From: Nocardia ignorata NBRC 108230
Lineage (GTDB): Bacteria; Actinomycetota; Actinomycetes; Mycobacteriales; Mycobacteriaceae
DNA: 64,000 nt
Direction: 5' to 3'
Assembly (NCBI RefSeq): GCF_001612905.1
Contig: NZ_BDBI01000028.1
Coordinates: 1 to 64,000, forward strand
Part shown: positions 28,000-35,596 of the stretch, one piece after another
Numbering within the stretch: the first letter of the stretch is position 1
Layout: each line of letters starts with the position of its first letter
Program-made: the position numbers and the translations under genes
The notes under the pieces: model-generated
Told to the model about the DNA's origin: nothing
The model's input: only the letters and a program-made list of their open reading frames with translations
Databases searched by the model: none

Positions 28000-28887
28000 A
28001 TGACCGACCCCCACCTGTCCGAGGTGATGGGTGAGCGCCGCCAGTTGCTCGATCTCGCGTACCGGCTGCTCGGATCGCTGGCCGAGGCCGAGGACGTGGT
28101 GCAGGAGACCTATGCGCGCTGGTACGCGATGAGCGAACAGCGCCGCGCCGAGGTGACCACGCCCGGCGCCTGGCTGACGACGGTGGCGGGACGCATCTGT
28201 CTCGACCTGCTCGGCTCCGCCCGCGCCCGTCGGGAACGCTATGTGGGCGAATGGATTCCGGAACCCGTCCCCGGCCGCTCCGACTTCTTCGGCGGCACCG
28301 CGGCGCCCGACCCCGCCGACCGGGTGACGCTCGACGAGTCGATCAGCATGGCCTTCCTCGTCGTGCTCGACTCCATGACCCCTGCCGAGCGAGTGGCCTT
28401 CGTGTTGCACGACGTGTTCCGCTACTCCTTCGCCGAAATAGCCGAGGTGGTGGGGCGCACTCCGGCCGCGTGCCGTCAGCTCGCCTCGAGCGCCCGCCGT
28501 CGCATCGACACCTCACCGCGCCCACCCGAAACCGCGCGCGCCGAGGTGGTGCGGAATTTCAAACGGGCCTGGGAGGCGGGCGATATCGAGGGACTCGTCG
28601 GGTTGCTCGACCCGACCGCGATCGCGACGGCGGACAGCGGCGGGCTGGTCCCCGCCTTCCGGGAGCCGCTGGTCGGCAGCAGTGAGATCGCGACGGCGTG
28701 GATCCACATCGGCACGCGGTTGTCGACAGTGGTGCTGGTGGAACGCATGGTGAACGGGCAGCCCGGTCTGGTCGCCGAGGCCGACGGGAAGGTTGTCTCG
28801 GTCTACTCGTTCGACATCGTCGACGATCGGATCAGCCGGATCTGGGTCATGCGGAATCCGGAGAAACTGCGCGCGTGGACAGGCTAG
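28000..28887 (+). CDS. ECF41-family sigma factor with C-terminal SnoaL domain
   Basis: 295 aa. Sigma-2 (LLDLAYRLLGSLAEAEDVVQETYARW), the ECF41 linker motif WIPEPVP at about residues 85-91, sigma-4 (LDSMTPAERVAFVLHDVFRYSFAEIAEVVGRTPAACRQLASSAR) and a C-terminal NTF2/SnoaL domain ending in RNPEKLRAW. In ECF41 the C-terminal domain controls activity in place of an anti-sigma factor and the target is usually the adjacent oxidoreductase gene; here that would be the divergent FMN reductase-SnoaL gene. Its stop overlaps the convergent SDR by 4 bases. Confidence 0.92.
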   Translation: MTDPHLSEVMGERRQLLDLAYRLLGSLAEAEDVVQETYARWYAMSEQRRAEVTTPGAWLTTVAGRICLDLLGSARARRERYVGEWIPEPVPGRSDFFGGTAAPDPADRVTLDESISMAFLVVLDSMTPAERVAFVLHDVFRYSFAEIAEVVGRTPAACRQLASSARRRIDTSPRPPETARAEVVRNFKRAWEAGDIEGLVGLLDPTAIATADSGGLVPAFREPLVGSSEIATAWIHIGTRLSTVVLVERMVNGQPGLVAEADGKVVSVYSFDIVDDRISRIWVMRNPEKLRAWTG

Positions 28888-29735
28888 GGATCGTTGCGGG
28901 GAATACGGCCGTCGACGTCGGTGAATCCGTACTCCTCGGCCAGATCGGCGACCTTCCACGCCTTTCCGGTGCGCGCGAGCCGGTCGGGGTCGGCGGCGAG
29001 GGCGACTACCGCCCGGCCGGGAAACCGCGGTGTTTCGGCGGCGTTCAGGTCGAAGGTTCCCTCGCCGGGCAAGGTCACCAGGCGACGGCCCTGGTCGTCG
29101 GCGGGAACCATCTGCAGCAGTTCGGTATTCACGATGCCGGGCCAGAGGGACACCGCGGTGGTCGCGGTGCCTTCGAGATCGTGGGCGAGGTCGGCGGTGA
29201 GCCTGTCGAGGGCGGTCTTGGCGACCCCGTATACGGCGTTGTGCAGGTAGCGCTGTGAGCCGGGGGAGGAGATATTGACGATCAAACCCTTCGACTCGAT
29301 CAGCAGTGGCGCGGCGAAAACGCTTGCCGCGTAATGGGATCGGACACCGATGTCGAAGGTCTCGTCCCAGGCCGCAGGCGGCACCTCCCAGAATCTGCGG
29401 CCGAGCCAGCGGGCGGCGGCGGGGGAGTTGTAGACATTGTTCACCAGCACGTCGAGGCGCCCCTGTTCGGCTCGCACCCGCGTAAACAGTTCCTCGACCG
29501 CCCCGTCGTCGCGATGATCGCAGACCACCGCCACGCCGAGCCCACCGAGGGCGGTCACCTCGGCGGCGGTGTCGTGCACCGTGCCGGGGAGCCTGCCCGC
29601 GGTGGTCGTGCGGCCGGTGACGTACACCGTCGCCCCCGCCGCGCCGAGTTCCTGGGCAATGCCTTTGCCGATGCCGCGGCTGGCTCCGGTCACTACCGCG
29701 ACCCGTCCGCCGAGAATCTTGGGTGTTCCGCTCAT
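28884..29735 (-). CDS. Short-chain dehydrogenase/reductase
   Basis: 283 aa. Cofactor loop VVTGASRGIGKGIA, NNVYNS at the NNAG position, Ser in IVNISSPGSQ and catalytic YGVAK. The sequence resembles DHRS1-like SDRs, which run longer than classical SDRs by a C-terminal segment. TGRTTT after strand 2 suggests NADP use. Divergent from an epoxide-hydrolase-like gene with a shared operator-like dyad. Confidence 0.88.
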   Translation of the reverse strand: MSGTPKILGGRVAVVTGASRGIGKGIAQELGAAGATVYVTGRTTTAGRLPGTVHDTAAEVTALGGLGVAVVCDHRDDGAVEELFTRVRAEQGRLDVLVNNVYNSPAAARWLGRRFWEVPPAAWDETFDIGVRSHYAASVFAAPLLIESKGLIVNISSPGSQRYLHNAVYGVAKTALDRLTADLAHDLEGTATTAVSLWPGIVNTELLQMVPADDQGRRLVTLPGEGTFDLNAAETPRFPGRAVVALAADPDRLARTGKAWKVADLAEEYGFTDVDGRIPRNDP

Positions 29736-29759
29736 GGCCTCGGGACACTACCTTGAAAT

Positions 29760-29775
29760 AGGAACACGTTCTAGA
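29760..29775. promoter_or_regulatory. TetR-type operator-like dyad between SDR and hydrolase
   Basis: On the minus strand TAGAACGTGTTCC has GAAC/GTTC arms separated by two bases, close to the KstR-type pattern TnnAACnnGTTnnA (final A not matched). It sits in the 55-bp gap between the divergent starts. Confidence 0.4.
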
Positions 29776-29790
29776 TTCTTGGAGGCGCTG

Positions 29791-30762
29791 GTGGAACTTC
29801 GGCATCGATTCCTGGACGCCGGCGACGTCCGGCTACATGTGACCGAGCAGGGGCAGGGGTACCCGGTGGTGTTCTGCCACGGCTTCCCACACACCGGCTA
29901 TATCTGGCACCGCCAGCTCGCGGCCGTCGCCGAGGCGGGCTTCCACGCGATCGCGCCCGATCTGCGCGGCTACGGACGCACGCAGGCGCCCGACGACGTC
30001 GAGGCGTACACGAATGCCGCCGTGATCGGCGATCTGCTCGCCCTGCTCGACGACATCGGCGCGCGGCAGGCGGTTTTCGTCGGCCTCGACTTCGGTGCCC
30101 AGCTGGTGTGGGAGTTGTCGTTGCGTGCGCCCGAACGGGTGGCCGCCGCGGTGGTGCTGAACAATCCCTTCGCGCCGCGTCCACCCCGCCCGCCGTCCGA
30201 TTTCTGGACCAAGGCCGCTCAGCGCCACTTCCTGCACCTGTCCTATTTCCAGGAACCCGGTCGGGCCGACGCCGAACTCGCCGAGCGTCCGCGTGAATTC
30301 CTGGCCAGGGTCTACTACTCGCTCTCCGGGGACTACCACTACCTCGACACCTGGAAGAACCCGCCGGGGCTCGGCTATCTCGATGTCCTGCCGAAAGCGC
30401 CCGACCTGCCGTGGTCCTGGCTCAGCGAGTCCGAATTCGACACGCTCGCCACCGAATTCGAGCGCACCGGATTCACCGGCGGCCTCAACTGGTATCGCAA
30501 CCTCGACCGCAACTGGCACCTCACCGAGCCGCTGGCCGGCCGTCCCGTGGCCGTCCCGACCTACTTCCTCTACGGCGAGAACGACCCCGATATGGAAGGA
30601 TTCAGCGGCCGCGACCCGCTGGCCACGCTGCGCGCCAATGTGACCGATCTCCGTGCGGTAGTGCAGGTTCCGGGTGCGGGGCATCTGGTCCATCTGGAAC
30701 GCACGGACCCGGTGAACGAGTTCGTGCTCAGCGCGCTCGGTGACGTGGCGCCGCAGCCGTAG
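29791..30762 (+). CDS. Alpha/beta hydrolase, epoxide hydrolase-like
   Basis: 323 aa. Oxyanion HGFPHTG, nucleophile Asp in GLDFGAQL (the GxDxG form of epoxide hydrolases and haloalkane dehalogenases), a lid with Tyr in LNWYRNL as in epoxide hydrolases, an acid around YGENDPDMEG and catalytic His in GAGHLVHLE. GTG 29791 has TTGGAGG 7 bases upstream. The substrate is unknown. Confidence 0.87.
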   Translation: MELRHRFLDAGDVRLHVTEQGQGYPVVFCHGFPHTGYIWHRQLAAVAEAGFHAIAPDLRGYGRTQAPDDVEAYTNAAVIGDLLALLDDIGARQAVFVGLDFGAQLVWELSLRAPERVAAAVVLNNPFAPRPPRPPSDFWTKAAQRHFLHLSYFQEPGRADAELAERPREFLARVYYSLSGDYHYLDTWKNPPGLGYLDVLPKAPDLPWSWLSESEFDTLATEFERTGFTGGLNWYRNLDRNWHLTEPLAGRPVAVPTYFLYGENDPDMEGFSGRDPLATLRANVTDLRAVVQVPGAGHLVHLERTDPVNEFVLSALGDVAPQP

Positions 30763-30770
30763 CGGTCGGT

Positions 30771-31361
30771 TCAGCGTGCGCGGTCGTACACGAGGGCGAG
30801 CTCGCCGGATGTACCGGCGGTGTGGCTGGTGAGTGTCCACCGGGAAGCCGGCAGCCCGTCGGTGAAGAACAGCGCGCCGCCCCCGGCGATCTCGGGGACG
30901 ATCATCAGATGCAGGCGGTCGATCAGATCGGCGGCGAGCAGGTCGGCCACGATCGTCGGACTGGTGTTGACCAGGATGTCGCCGGTGCCGGAGCTCTTCA
31001 ATTCGGTGATCACCTCGGCGGCGGGCGCGTCCACGACGCGCGTTCGCTCCCAGGGCGATTCGGTGAGCGTGCTCGACAGCACCACCTTGTCCACGTCGAC
31101 GAGCCACTTCGCGTAGGCGCGGTCGCGCGGGTCGGCGTTCTCGTCGGCGGCGACGGTCGGCCAGTAGCCGAGGAATCCCTCGGCGTTGCCGCGCCCGAGA
31201 ACCGCGGTTGTGGCCTCGGCGTGAATTCCGCTGAGGTAGTCGCGGGCGGTTTCGGTGCTCGCGTAGGTGACGATGGCGCCGAGATCGGCCGGGCCGGCCG
31301 ATCCGTGGTAGCGGCCGTCGAGGGTGAGACTGATGTTGGTGGTGACGCGGCGAGTGCTCAT
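30771..31361 (-). CDS. RibD C-terminal/dihydrofolate-reductase-like protein
   Basis: 196 aa. DHFR-fold protein of the RibD C-terminal group (VTTNISLTLDGRYHGSAG, VLGRGNAEGFLGYW, VDVDKVVLSSTL, SGTGDILVNTSPTIVADLLAADLIDRLHLMIVPEIAGGG). Such actinobacterial paralogs bind NADPH, but their substrates are mostly unknown. ATG 31361 overlaps the stop of the ArsR-SRPBCC gene as ATGA, so they are one operon. Confidence 0.88.
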   Translation of the reverse strand: MSTRRVTTNISLTLDGRYHGSAGPADLGAIVTYASTETARDYLSGIHAEATTAVLGRGNAEGFLGYWPTVAADENADPRDRAYAKWLVDVDKVVLSSTLTESPWERTRVVDAPAAEVITELKSSGTGDILVNTSPTIVADLLAADLIDRLHLMIVPEIAGGGALFFTDGLPASRWTLTSHTAGTSGELALVYDRAR

Positions 31362-32152
31362 GATCGGGCTTTCCTGTCGAGGTTGTCGAGGACCTGGGAC
31401 CAGCCGGTTTCGATACCGGCAATGAAAGAGGCTGCCGCCACTGTGGTTTCGGCGACGACGAGGTCGAGCCGGAATCGGGTCCCGGATCCGTCGTGCTCGA
31501 CACCGAGGGTGTAGTGGCCGGTGAAGGAGACTTCGCCTGCCGCGTCGAGTACCGACAGGTCGAAGGCGAGGCGGTGGGGTTCGTCGGCCTCGACGACTCG
31601 TCCGGCCGACCGGTAACGCCCGCCGTCGTCGTCGCGGTAGTCGAGCACCACCCGGCCGCCGGGAAACGGCTCGATCCGGCAGTCGGTGATGGTCATCGTT
31701 GGCGGCACCCACCACTGGGCGAGCAAATCCGGATCCACCCAGTGCCGCCACAGCGCCTCGGGCGCGATCCCGAAGGTCCGCTCGAAGGTGAAGCTGCGCC
31801 CGTCGGCCCACCGATCATGCTGTGCTGCAGCGGTTTCGGCTTCGATAGCAGCCAGATAGCGCTCCACCACATCCCGCTCGTCGGCGTGCTCCTCGATGGT
31901 CGCGAGCATCGCGCGCAATCGATTGTCGAGCTCCCGCAACGGGCTGGGTTCCACGGCGTAGACCCGCCGCTGCCCCAGTGGGAACACCGAGACGAGACCC
32001 GCCTTGGCGAGCGTTTGGAGGTGCTTGGTCGTCTGCGGCTGACGCAACCCGGTATGGGTGGCGAGTTCGCCGACCGACCGAGGCCGCTGCGCGAGAAGTT
32101 CCACGATGCGCCACCGTGCGCTGTCGCCGAGTGCGGCTGCGATCTCTTCCAT
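31358..32152 (-). CDS. ArsR-type HTH fused to an AHSA1/SRPBCC domain
   Basis: 264 aa. Residues 1-85 form an ArsR winged helix (IAAALGDSARWRIVELLAQR, LRQPQTTKHLQTLAKAGLVSV). Residues about 115-264 form an AHSA1 START-like domain (FTFERTFGIAPEALWRHWVDPDLLAQWWVPP). No metal-binding Cys is visible, so the signal is probably a hydrophobic ligand. Paired with a RibD-like reductase. The start is next to its promoter, so the mRNA should be leaderless or nearly so. Confidence 0.88.
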   Translation of the reverse strand: MEEIAAALGDSARWRIVELLAQRPRSVGELATHTGLRQPQTTKHLQTLAKAGLVSVFPLGQRRVYAVEPSPLRELDNRLRAMLATIEEHADERDVVERYLAAIEAETAAAQHDRWADGRSFTFERTFGIAPEALWRHWVDPDLLAQWWVPPTMTITDCRIEPFPGGRVVLDYRDDDGGRYRSAGRVVEADEPHRLAFDLSVLDAAGEVSFTGHYTLGVEHDGSGTRFRLDLVVAETTVAAASFIAGIETGWSQVLDNLDRKARS

Positions 32153-32160
32153 GGCCAGAA

Positions 32161-32189
32161 GTATTCACCCTGAGGAATATTCCTGTCAA
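32161..32189 (-). promoter_or_regulatory. Promoter and operator of the ArsR-SRPBCC operon
   Basis: Minus strand: TTGACA (32189-32184), 17-base spacer, GAATAC (32166-32161), then 8 bases to the ATG. The spacer holds the perfect palindrome GGAATATTCC (32174-32183), with another GGAATA half site at about 32190-32195. A repressor binding there would block its own promoter. Confidence 0.6.
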
Positions 32190-32196
32190 GGAATAC

Positions 32197-32233
32197 AACT
32201 GTGGCCCCCGCTTGTCAGCTGGGGGCCACAGTT
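32197..32233. terminator. Terminator after csbD-like gene
   Basis: Perfect 13-bp stem AACTGTGGCCCCC / GGGGGCCACAGTT with an 11-base loop, 17 bases after the CsbD stop; on the minus strand it is followed by GTATT. It separates CsbD from the ArsR-SRPBCC operon on the same strand. Confidence 0.8.
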
Positions 32234-32250
32234 CGAAAAGGGGAGCCGGA

Positions 32251-32424
32251 TCAGTCGCGGAAAGCGTCCTTGACCTTCTCGCCGGCATCCTTCAGGTTGG
32301 ACTTGGCCTGGTCGCCGCGGCCCTCGTTCTGCAGATCGCGGTCGTCGGTGGCCTTGCCGGTCGCTTCCTTGGCCTTGCCGGCCAGCTCTTCGGCCTTGTT
32401 CTTCGCCTTGTCTGCCAAGCTCAT
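32251..32424 (-). CDS. CsbD-like stress protein
   Basis: 57 aa, Lys/Glu/Ala/Asp-rich. MSLADKAKNKAEELAGKAKE then TGKATDDRDLQNEGRGDQAK is the CsbD pattern; CsbD is a SigB-dependent general stress protein in Bacillus. AAGGAA lies 5 bases before the ATG. A GTTT-N15-GGGTAG promoter lies 70 bp upstream and a strong terminator follows, so it is a monocistronic stress gene. Confidence 0.88.
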   Translation of the reverse strand: MSLADKAKNKAEELAGKAKEATGKATDDRDLQNEGRGDQAKSNLKDAGEKVKDAFRD

Positions 32425-32493
32425 GGCATTCCTTCCGGACAGAACGCTCGACCACAGGTGATCGATGGGCCATCCTTGGGACCCACGAGGCGT

Positions 32494-32518
32494 CTACCCG
32501 GGGCCACCGAACGCAAAC
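32494..32518 (-). promoter_or_regulatory. SigF/SigB-like promoter of csbD-like gene
   Basis: Minus strand GTTT, 15 bases, GGGTAG: the best SigF-type match in the window, in front of a protein whose relatives are SigB targets. Confidence 0.65.
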
Positions 32519-32522
32519 AGGG

Positions 32523-33239
32523 CTAGGTGAGAAGGTCGGCCAGATCACCGATCACCACATCGGCGCCCGCCGCACGCAGGGCGGCCGGGCCCGTGCCGCG
32601 ATCGACCCCGATCACCCGGAAACCGCCGCGACGACCTGCCTCGACGCCCGAGACCGCGTCCTCGATGACGATCGTCTCGGTGGGCTCTACACCCAGTGCT
32701 CGGGCGGCGGCGAGGAACATCGCCGGATCGGGCTTGCCCGCAAGCCCGTCACGCTCGGCGACGGTGCCGTCGACGATCACCGCGAATCTGTCGAGCAGGT
32801 CGGCGGTGTCGAGCACCAGCTCCGCGTTGCGCGAGCTGGAAACCACTCCCATCGGAATCCGGAGCGCCGCAAGAGCGTTGACCAGACGCAGCGAGCCGTC
32901 GAACACGTCGACCCCGTCGCGGTGCACGATCTCGGTGAATCGCCCGTTCTTCCGGTTGCCGAGGCCGTGCACGGTGGCTGCCTCGGGCAGGTCGTCGACG
33001 GTGCCGTCGGGTAGTCGCAGCCCGCGCGAGGACAGCACCGCTCGCACACCGTCGATCCGTGGTTTGCCGTCGACGAGGTTGTAGTAGTCGTCATCGGTGA
33101 ACGGCGCGACCTGTGGTGGCAGGAACTCGGTGAACAGCGTGGTCCACGCGCGGCGGTGCACGGCAGCGGTATCGGTGAGTACCCCGTCCAGGTCGAACAG
33201 CACGGCGGCGGCCCGCTGTACGGCCACCCGCTCGGTCAT
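32523..33239 (-). CDS. pgmB: Beta-phosphoglucomutase
   Basis: 238 aa HAD-superfamily enzyme. Nucleophile and acid/base in FDLDGVLTDTA, substrate-recognition cap with DGKPRIDGV, GVVSSSRN (motif II), AGKPDP (motif III) and IEDAVSGVEAGRR (motif IV) match beta-PGM. Converts beta-glucose-1-phosphate to glucose-6-phosphate. ATG 33239 overlaps the GH65 stop by 4 bases; the longer upstream reading lies inside GH65. Confidence 0.93.
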   Translation of the reverse strand: MTERVAVQRAAAVLFDLDGVLTDTAAVHRRAWTTLFTEFLPPQVAPFTDDDYYNLVDGKPRIDGVRAVLSSRGLRLPDGTVDDLPEAATVHGLGNRKNGRFTEIVHRDGVDVFDGSLRLVNALAALRIPMGVVSSSRNAELVLDTADLLDRFAVIVDGTVAERDGLAGKPDPAMFLAAARALGVEPTETIVIEDAVSGVEAGRRGGFRVIGVDRGTGPAALRAAGADVVIGDLADLLT

Positions 33240-35563
33240 GAGGCGACGCTTTCGGGCGCACGCACCTCGACGACCTCGCCCGGCCCCACCTGCACGGGAT
33301 CTCCCCACACGCTGATGTGCTCGGCGGGGCCGTCACCGATCAGCTCGAACCGGGCGTCGTGGTGGCCGAGGTCGGCGCGCACCACCCGCCCGCGCCAGTG
33401 CACCGAGAACCGCAACCGCTGCCACGACGACGGCAGCGCGGGGGAGAACCGCAATCCGTCGCGGGTGGCCTGGAACCCGCCGAACCCGTGCGTAGCGACC
33501 TGCCAGGTGCCCGCCGCCGACGCGATGTGTATGCCCTCTTCCGTATTGCCCTGATTGTCGTCTAGATCGACGAATGCCGAACGGCCGAAATACCTTTCAG
33601 CCGTGTCCGCCTCGCCCACCCGCAAGCCGACGATGGCATGGATGGAGGGGCTCAGCGATGACTTGTGCAGTGTGCGCGCCTCGTAGAACAAGTAGTTCTG
33701 CCTGCGCGTCTCGAGCGAGTACTCCTCGGGCAGCAGATGCATGAGCATCACCACGTCGGGCTGTTTGAGCAGTGACGTGTCCTCACAGTTGAAGTGGTCG
33801 AAACCCGCCGGGTATCGCGGCATGTCGTTGTCATCCCATTCGGTGATGGGGACGACAGTGCGCTCGAAATAGCCGTCGAACTGCTCGATCACCCCGCAGT
33901 CGGGGTCGACCGGCACGCGGATTCGCCGGGCCGCATCGACCCACTGCTCGGCTTCGGCCGCCGACAAAGCCACCGGTTCGGCATGGGCGGCGAGCAGTTC
34001 CGGCTGTTCTGCGGCCATCCGCCGATAGACCGCCGCGGCCTGTTCCAGGTGCCAGCGCACCAGCCGGTTGGTGAAGGCGTTGTTGTCGACGTGGGAATGG
34101 AATTCGTCCGGCCCCATCACCGTTCGCAGCACCAGCGCGTCGCCTTCGGGTTCGCATCGCTGTACCCAGTAGCGGGCGGTCTCGAACAGGATCGGCGCGC
34201 CCTCGGTGAACAGGTACGTGTCGTCACCGGTGACCTCGGTGTAGCGGATGACGGCGTACGCGACGTCGGCGGTGACGTGCAGTTCCTCCTCCCTGGTGTA
34301 GAAGCGGCCCGAGCCGTCGTGGGTGTACTGCGGGCATTCCTCGCGGCCCGTGTCGGCCGATTCCCACGGAAACCGGGCACCGGTGGCGCCGTTGTCGGCG
34401 GCGACCTCACGGGCGCCGGGCAGGGTGTGGTGGCGGTAACCGAGCAGGGCACGAGCCGCCCGCGGCTGGGTGAACAGGTAGAACGGCAGCAGCATGATCT
34501 CGGTGTCCCAGAAGACGTGGCCGCGATACCCTTCGCCGGACAGGGATTTGGCGCCGATGCTCACCGTGGGGTCGTCAGGATTGGCGGCGATGAGCAGGTG
34601 ATAGACGGCGAAGCGCAATGCCTGGGTGACGCGGTCCTCGCCGACCACCTCGCAGTCCGATTCGGCCCACAACCGTGCCCACGCCGCCGCGTTCGCAGTG
34701 CTCGCCTGGCCGAAATCGGTGACCCGTGCGACGGTCGCTCGCGCCCGATCGCCCGGTGCCGCAGCGGCTTCCGGATCACGACTGGTGGCGACGCCGACGA
34801 ATTTGTCGACGCCGACCGTCTCGCCCGCCGCCGCGGCGAAGTTCACTTCGACCGCGATCGACTCGTGACTGCGCACCTCGACGCGGCGTTGCGGTGTCGT
34901 CGGCAACTCGGTGCGCAACGCGTAGGCCAGGTCGACACCGCTGTCGATCGTCCGGCATTCGAGCATTCCCACGCCCTCGGTGAATCCGGTTCCGGTGGAA
35001 CGCAAGTGGGTGGACAGCGCCCACTTGTCCCACTTGCGGTCGTACCCGAACTCGGTGTCCTCACGGTAGGTGGGCAGTCGCTCGCGATTGCGCCGGTGCC
35101 CGTCGATTCCGGTGCGGATCATCACCGTGGCCGCGCGATCCAGTGCGGTCACCCGAACCCGCAGGCAGCACAGATCGCGATCGGCCATACTCGCGAACCG
35201 TTCGGTGCGCAGCACGAATCGCGCACCGTCGGGCAGCGCGAAGACGGTCTCGCGCGTGAGGACTCCACGGCGTAGGTCGAGCTCGCGGTGATGGCTGAGC
35301 ACCGCCGCCGATTCGGTGTCGAGCCGGGATCCGTCGGCGAACACCTCGGTGACCAGCCAGTCCGGCGCGTTCACCAGGTCGACGACCGGCGCGTCGAAGG
35401 CGTCGTACACCCCGGCCAGAAATGTGCCGGGCAGCGAGCCGGTATGCCGCTCCTCGAGCGAGCCCCTTGTGCCGAGGCGGCCGTTACCGACGGTGAAGAT
35501 GGTCTCGAAATAGTTGGCGCGGTGCGGATTCCATTCGTTCTCGACAACGGTCCACGGGTTCAT
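33236..35563 (-). CDS. GH65 disaccharide phosphorylase (maltose/trehalose type)
   Basis: 775 aa. Glycoside hydrolase family 65: N-terminal domain with NGRLGTRGSLEERH, the central barrel with GHVFWDTEIMLLPFY, catalytic acid Glu in MGPDEFHSHVDNNAF, KQPDVVMLMHLLP, and the phosphate-binding HKSSLSPSIHAIVG region. It phosphorolyses a glucose disaccharide to beta-glucose-1-phosphate, which the coupled beta-PGM uses. The disaccharide (maltose, trehalose, kojibiose) cannot be told from sequence. Confidence 0.92.
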   Translation of the reverse strand: MNPWTVVENEWNPHRANYFETIFTVGNGRLGTRGSLEERHTGSLPGTFLAGVYDAFDAPVVDLVNAPDWLVTEVFADGSRLDTESAAVLSHHRELDLRRGVLTRETVFALPDGARFVLRTERFASMADRDLCCLRVRVTALDRAATVMIRTGIDGHRRNRERLPTYREDTEFGYDRKWDKWALSTHLRSTGTGFTEGVGMLECRTIDSGVDLAYALRTELPTTPQRRVEVRSHESIAVEVNFAAAAGETVGVDKFVGVATSRDPEAAAAPGDRARATVARVTDFGQASTANAAAWARLWAESDCEVVGEDRVTQALRFAVYHLLIAANPDDPTVSIGAKSLSGEGYRGHVFWDTEIMLLPFYLFTQPRAARALLGYRHHTLPGAREVAADNGATGARFPWESADTGREECPQYTHDGSGRFYTREEELHVTADVAYAVIRYTEVTGDDTYLFTEGAPILFETARYWVQRCEPEGDALVLRTVMGPDEFHSHVDNNAFTNRLVRWHLEQAAAVYRRMAAEQPELLAAHAEPVALSAAEAEQWVDAARRIRVPVDPDCGVIEQFDGYFERTVVPITEWDDNDMPRYPAGFDHFNCEDTSLLKQPDVVMLMHLLPEEYSLETRRQNYLFYEARTLHKSSLSPSIHAIVGLRVGEADTAERYFGRSAFVDLDDNQGNTEEGIHIASAAGTWQVATHGFGGFQATRDGLRFSPALPSSWQRLRFSVHWRGRVVRADLGHHDARFELIGDGPAEHISVWGDPVQVGPGEVVEVRAPESVAS

Positions 35564-35596
35564 GGCGGCCCTCCGGGAGGTGATCGAAGGTGCGGA

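Noticed and set aside
32523-33308. Longer beta-PGM starting at 33308
   Set aside because: The extra 23 residues are Arg/Gly-rich, lie inside the GH65 gene and have no homology; ATG 33239 with a 4-base overlap fits better.
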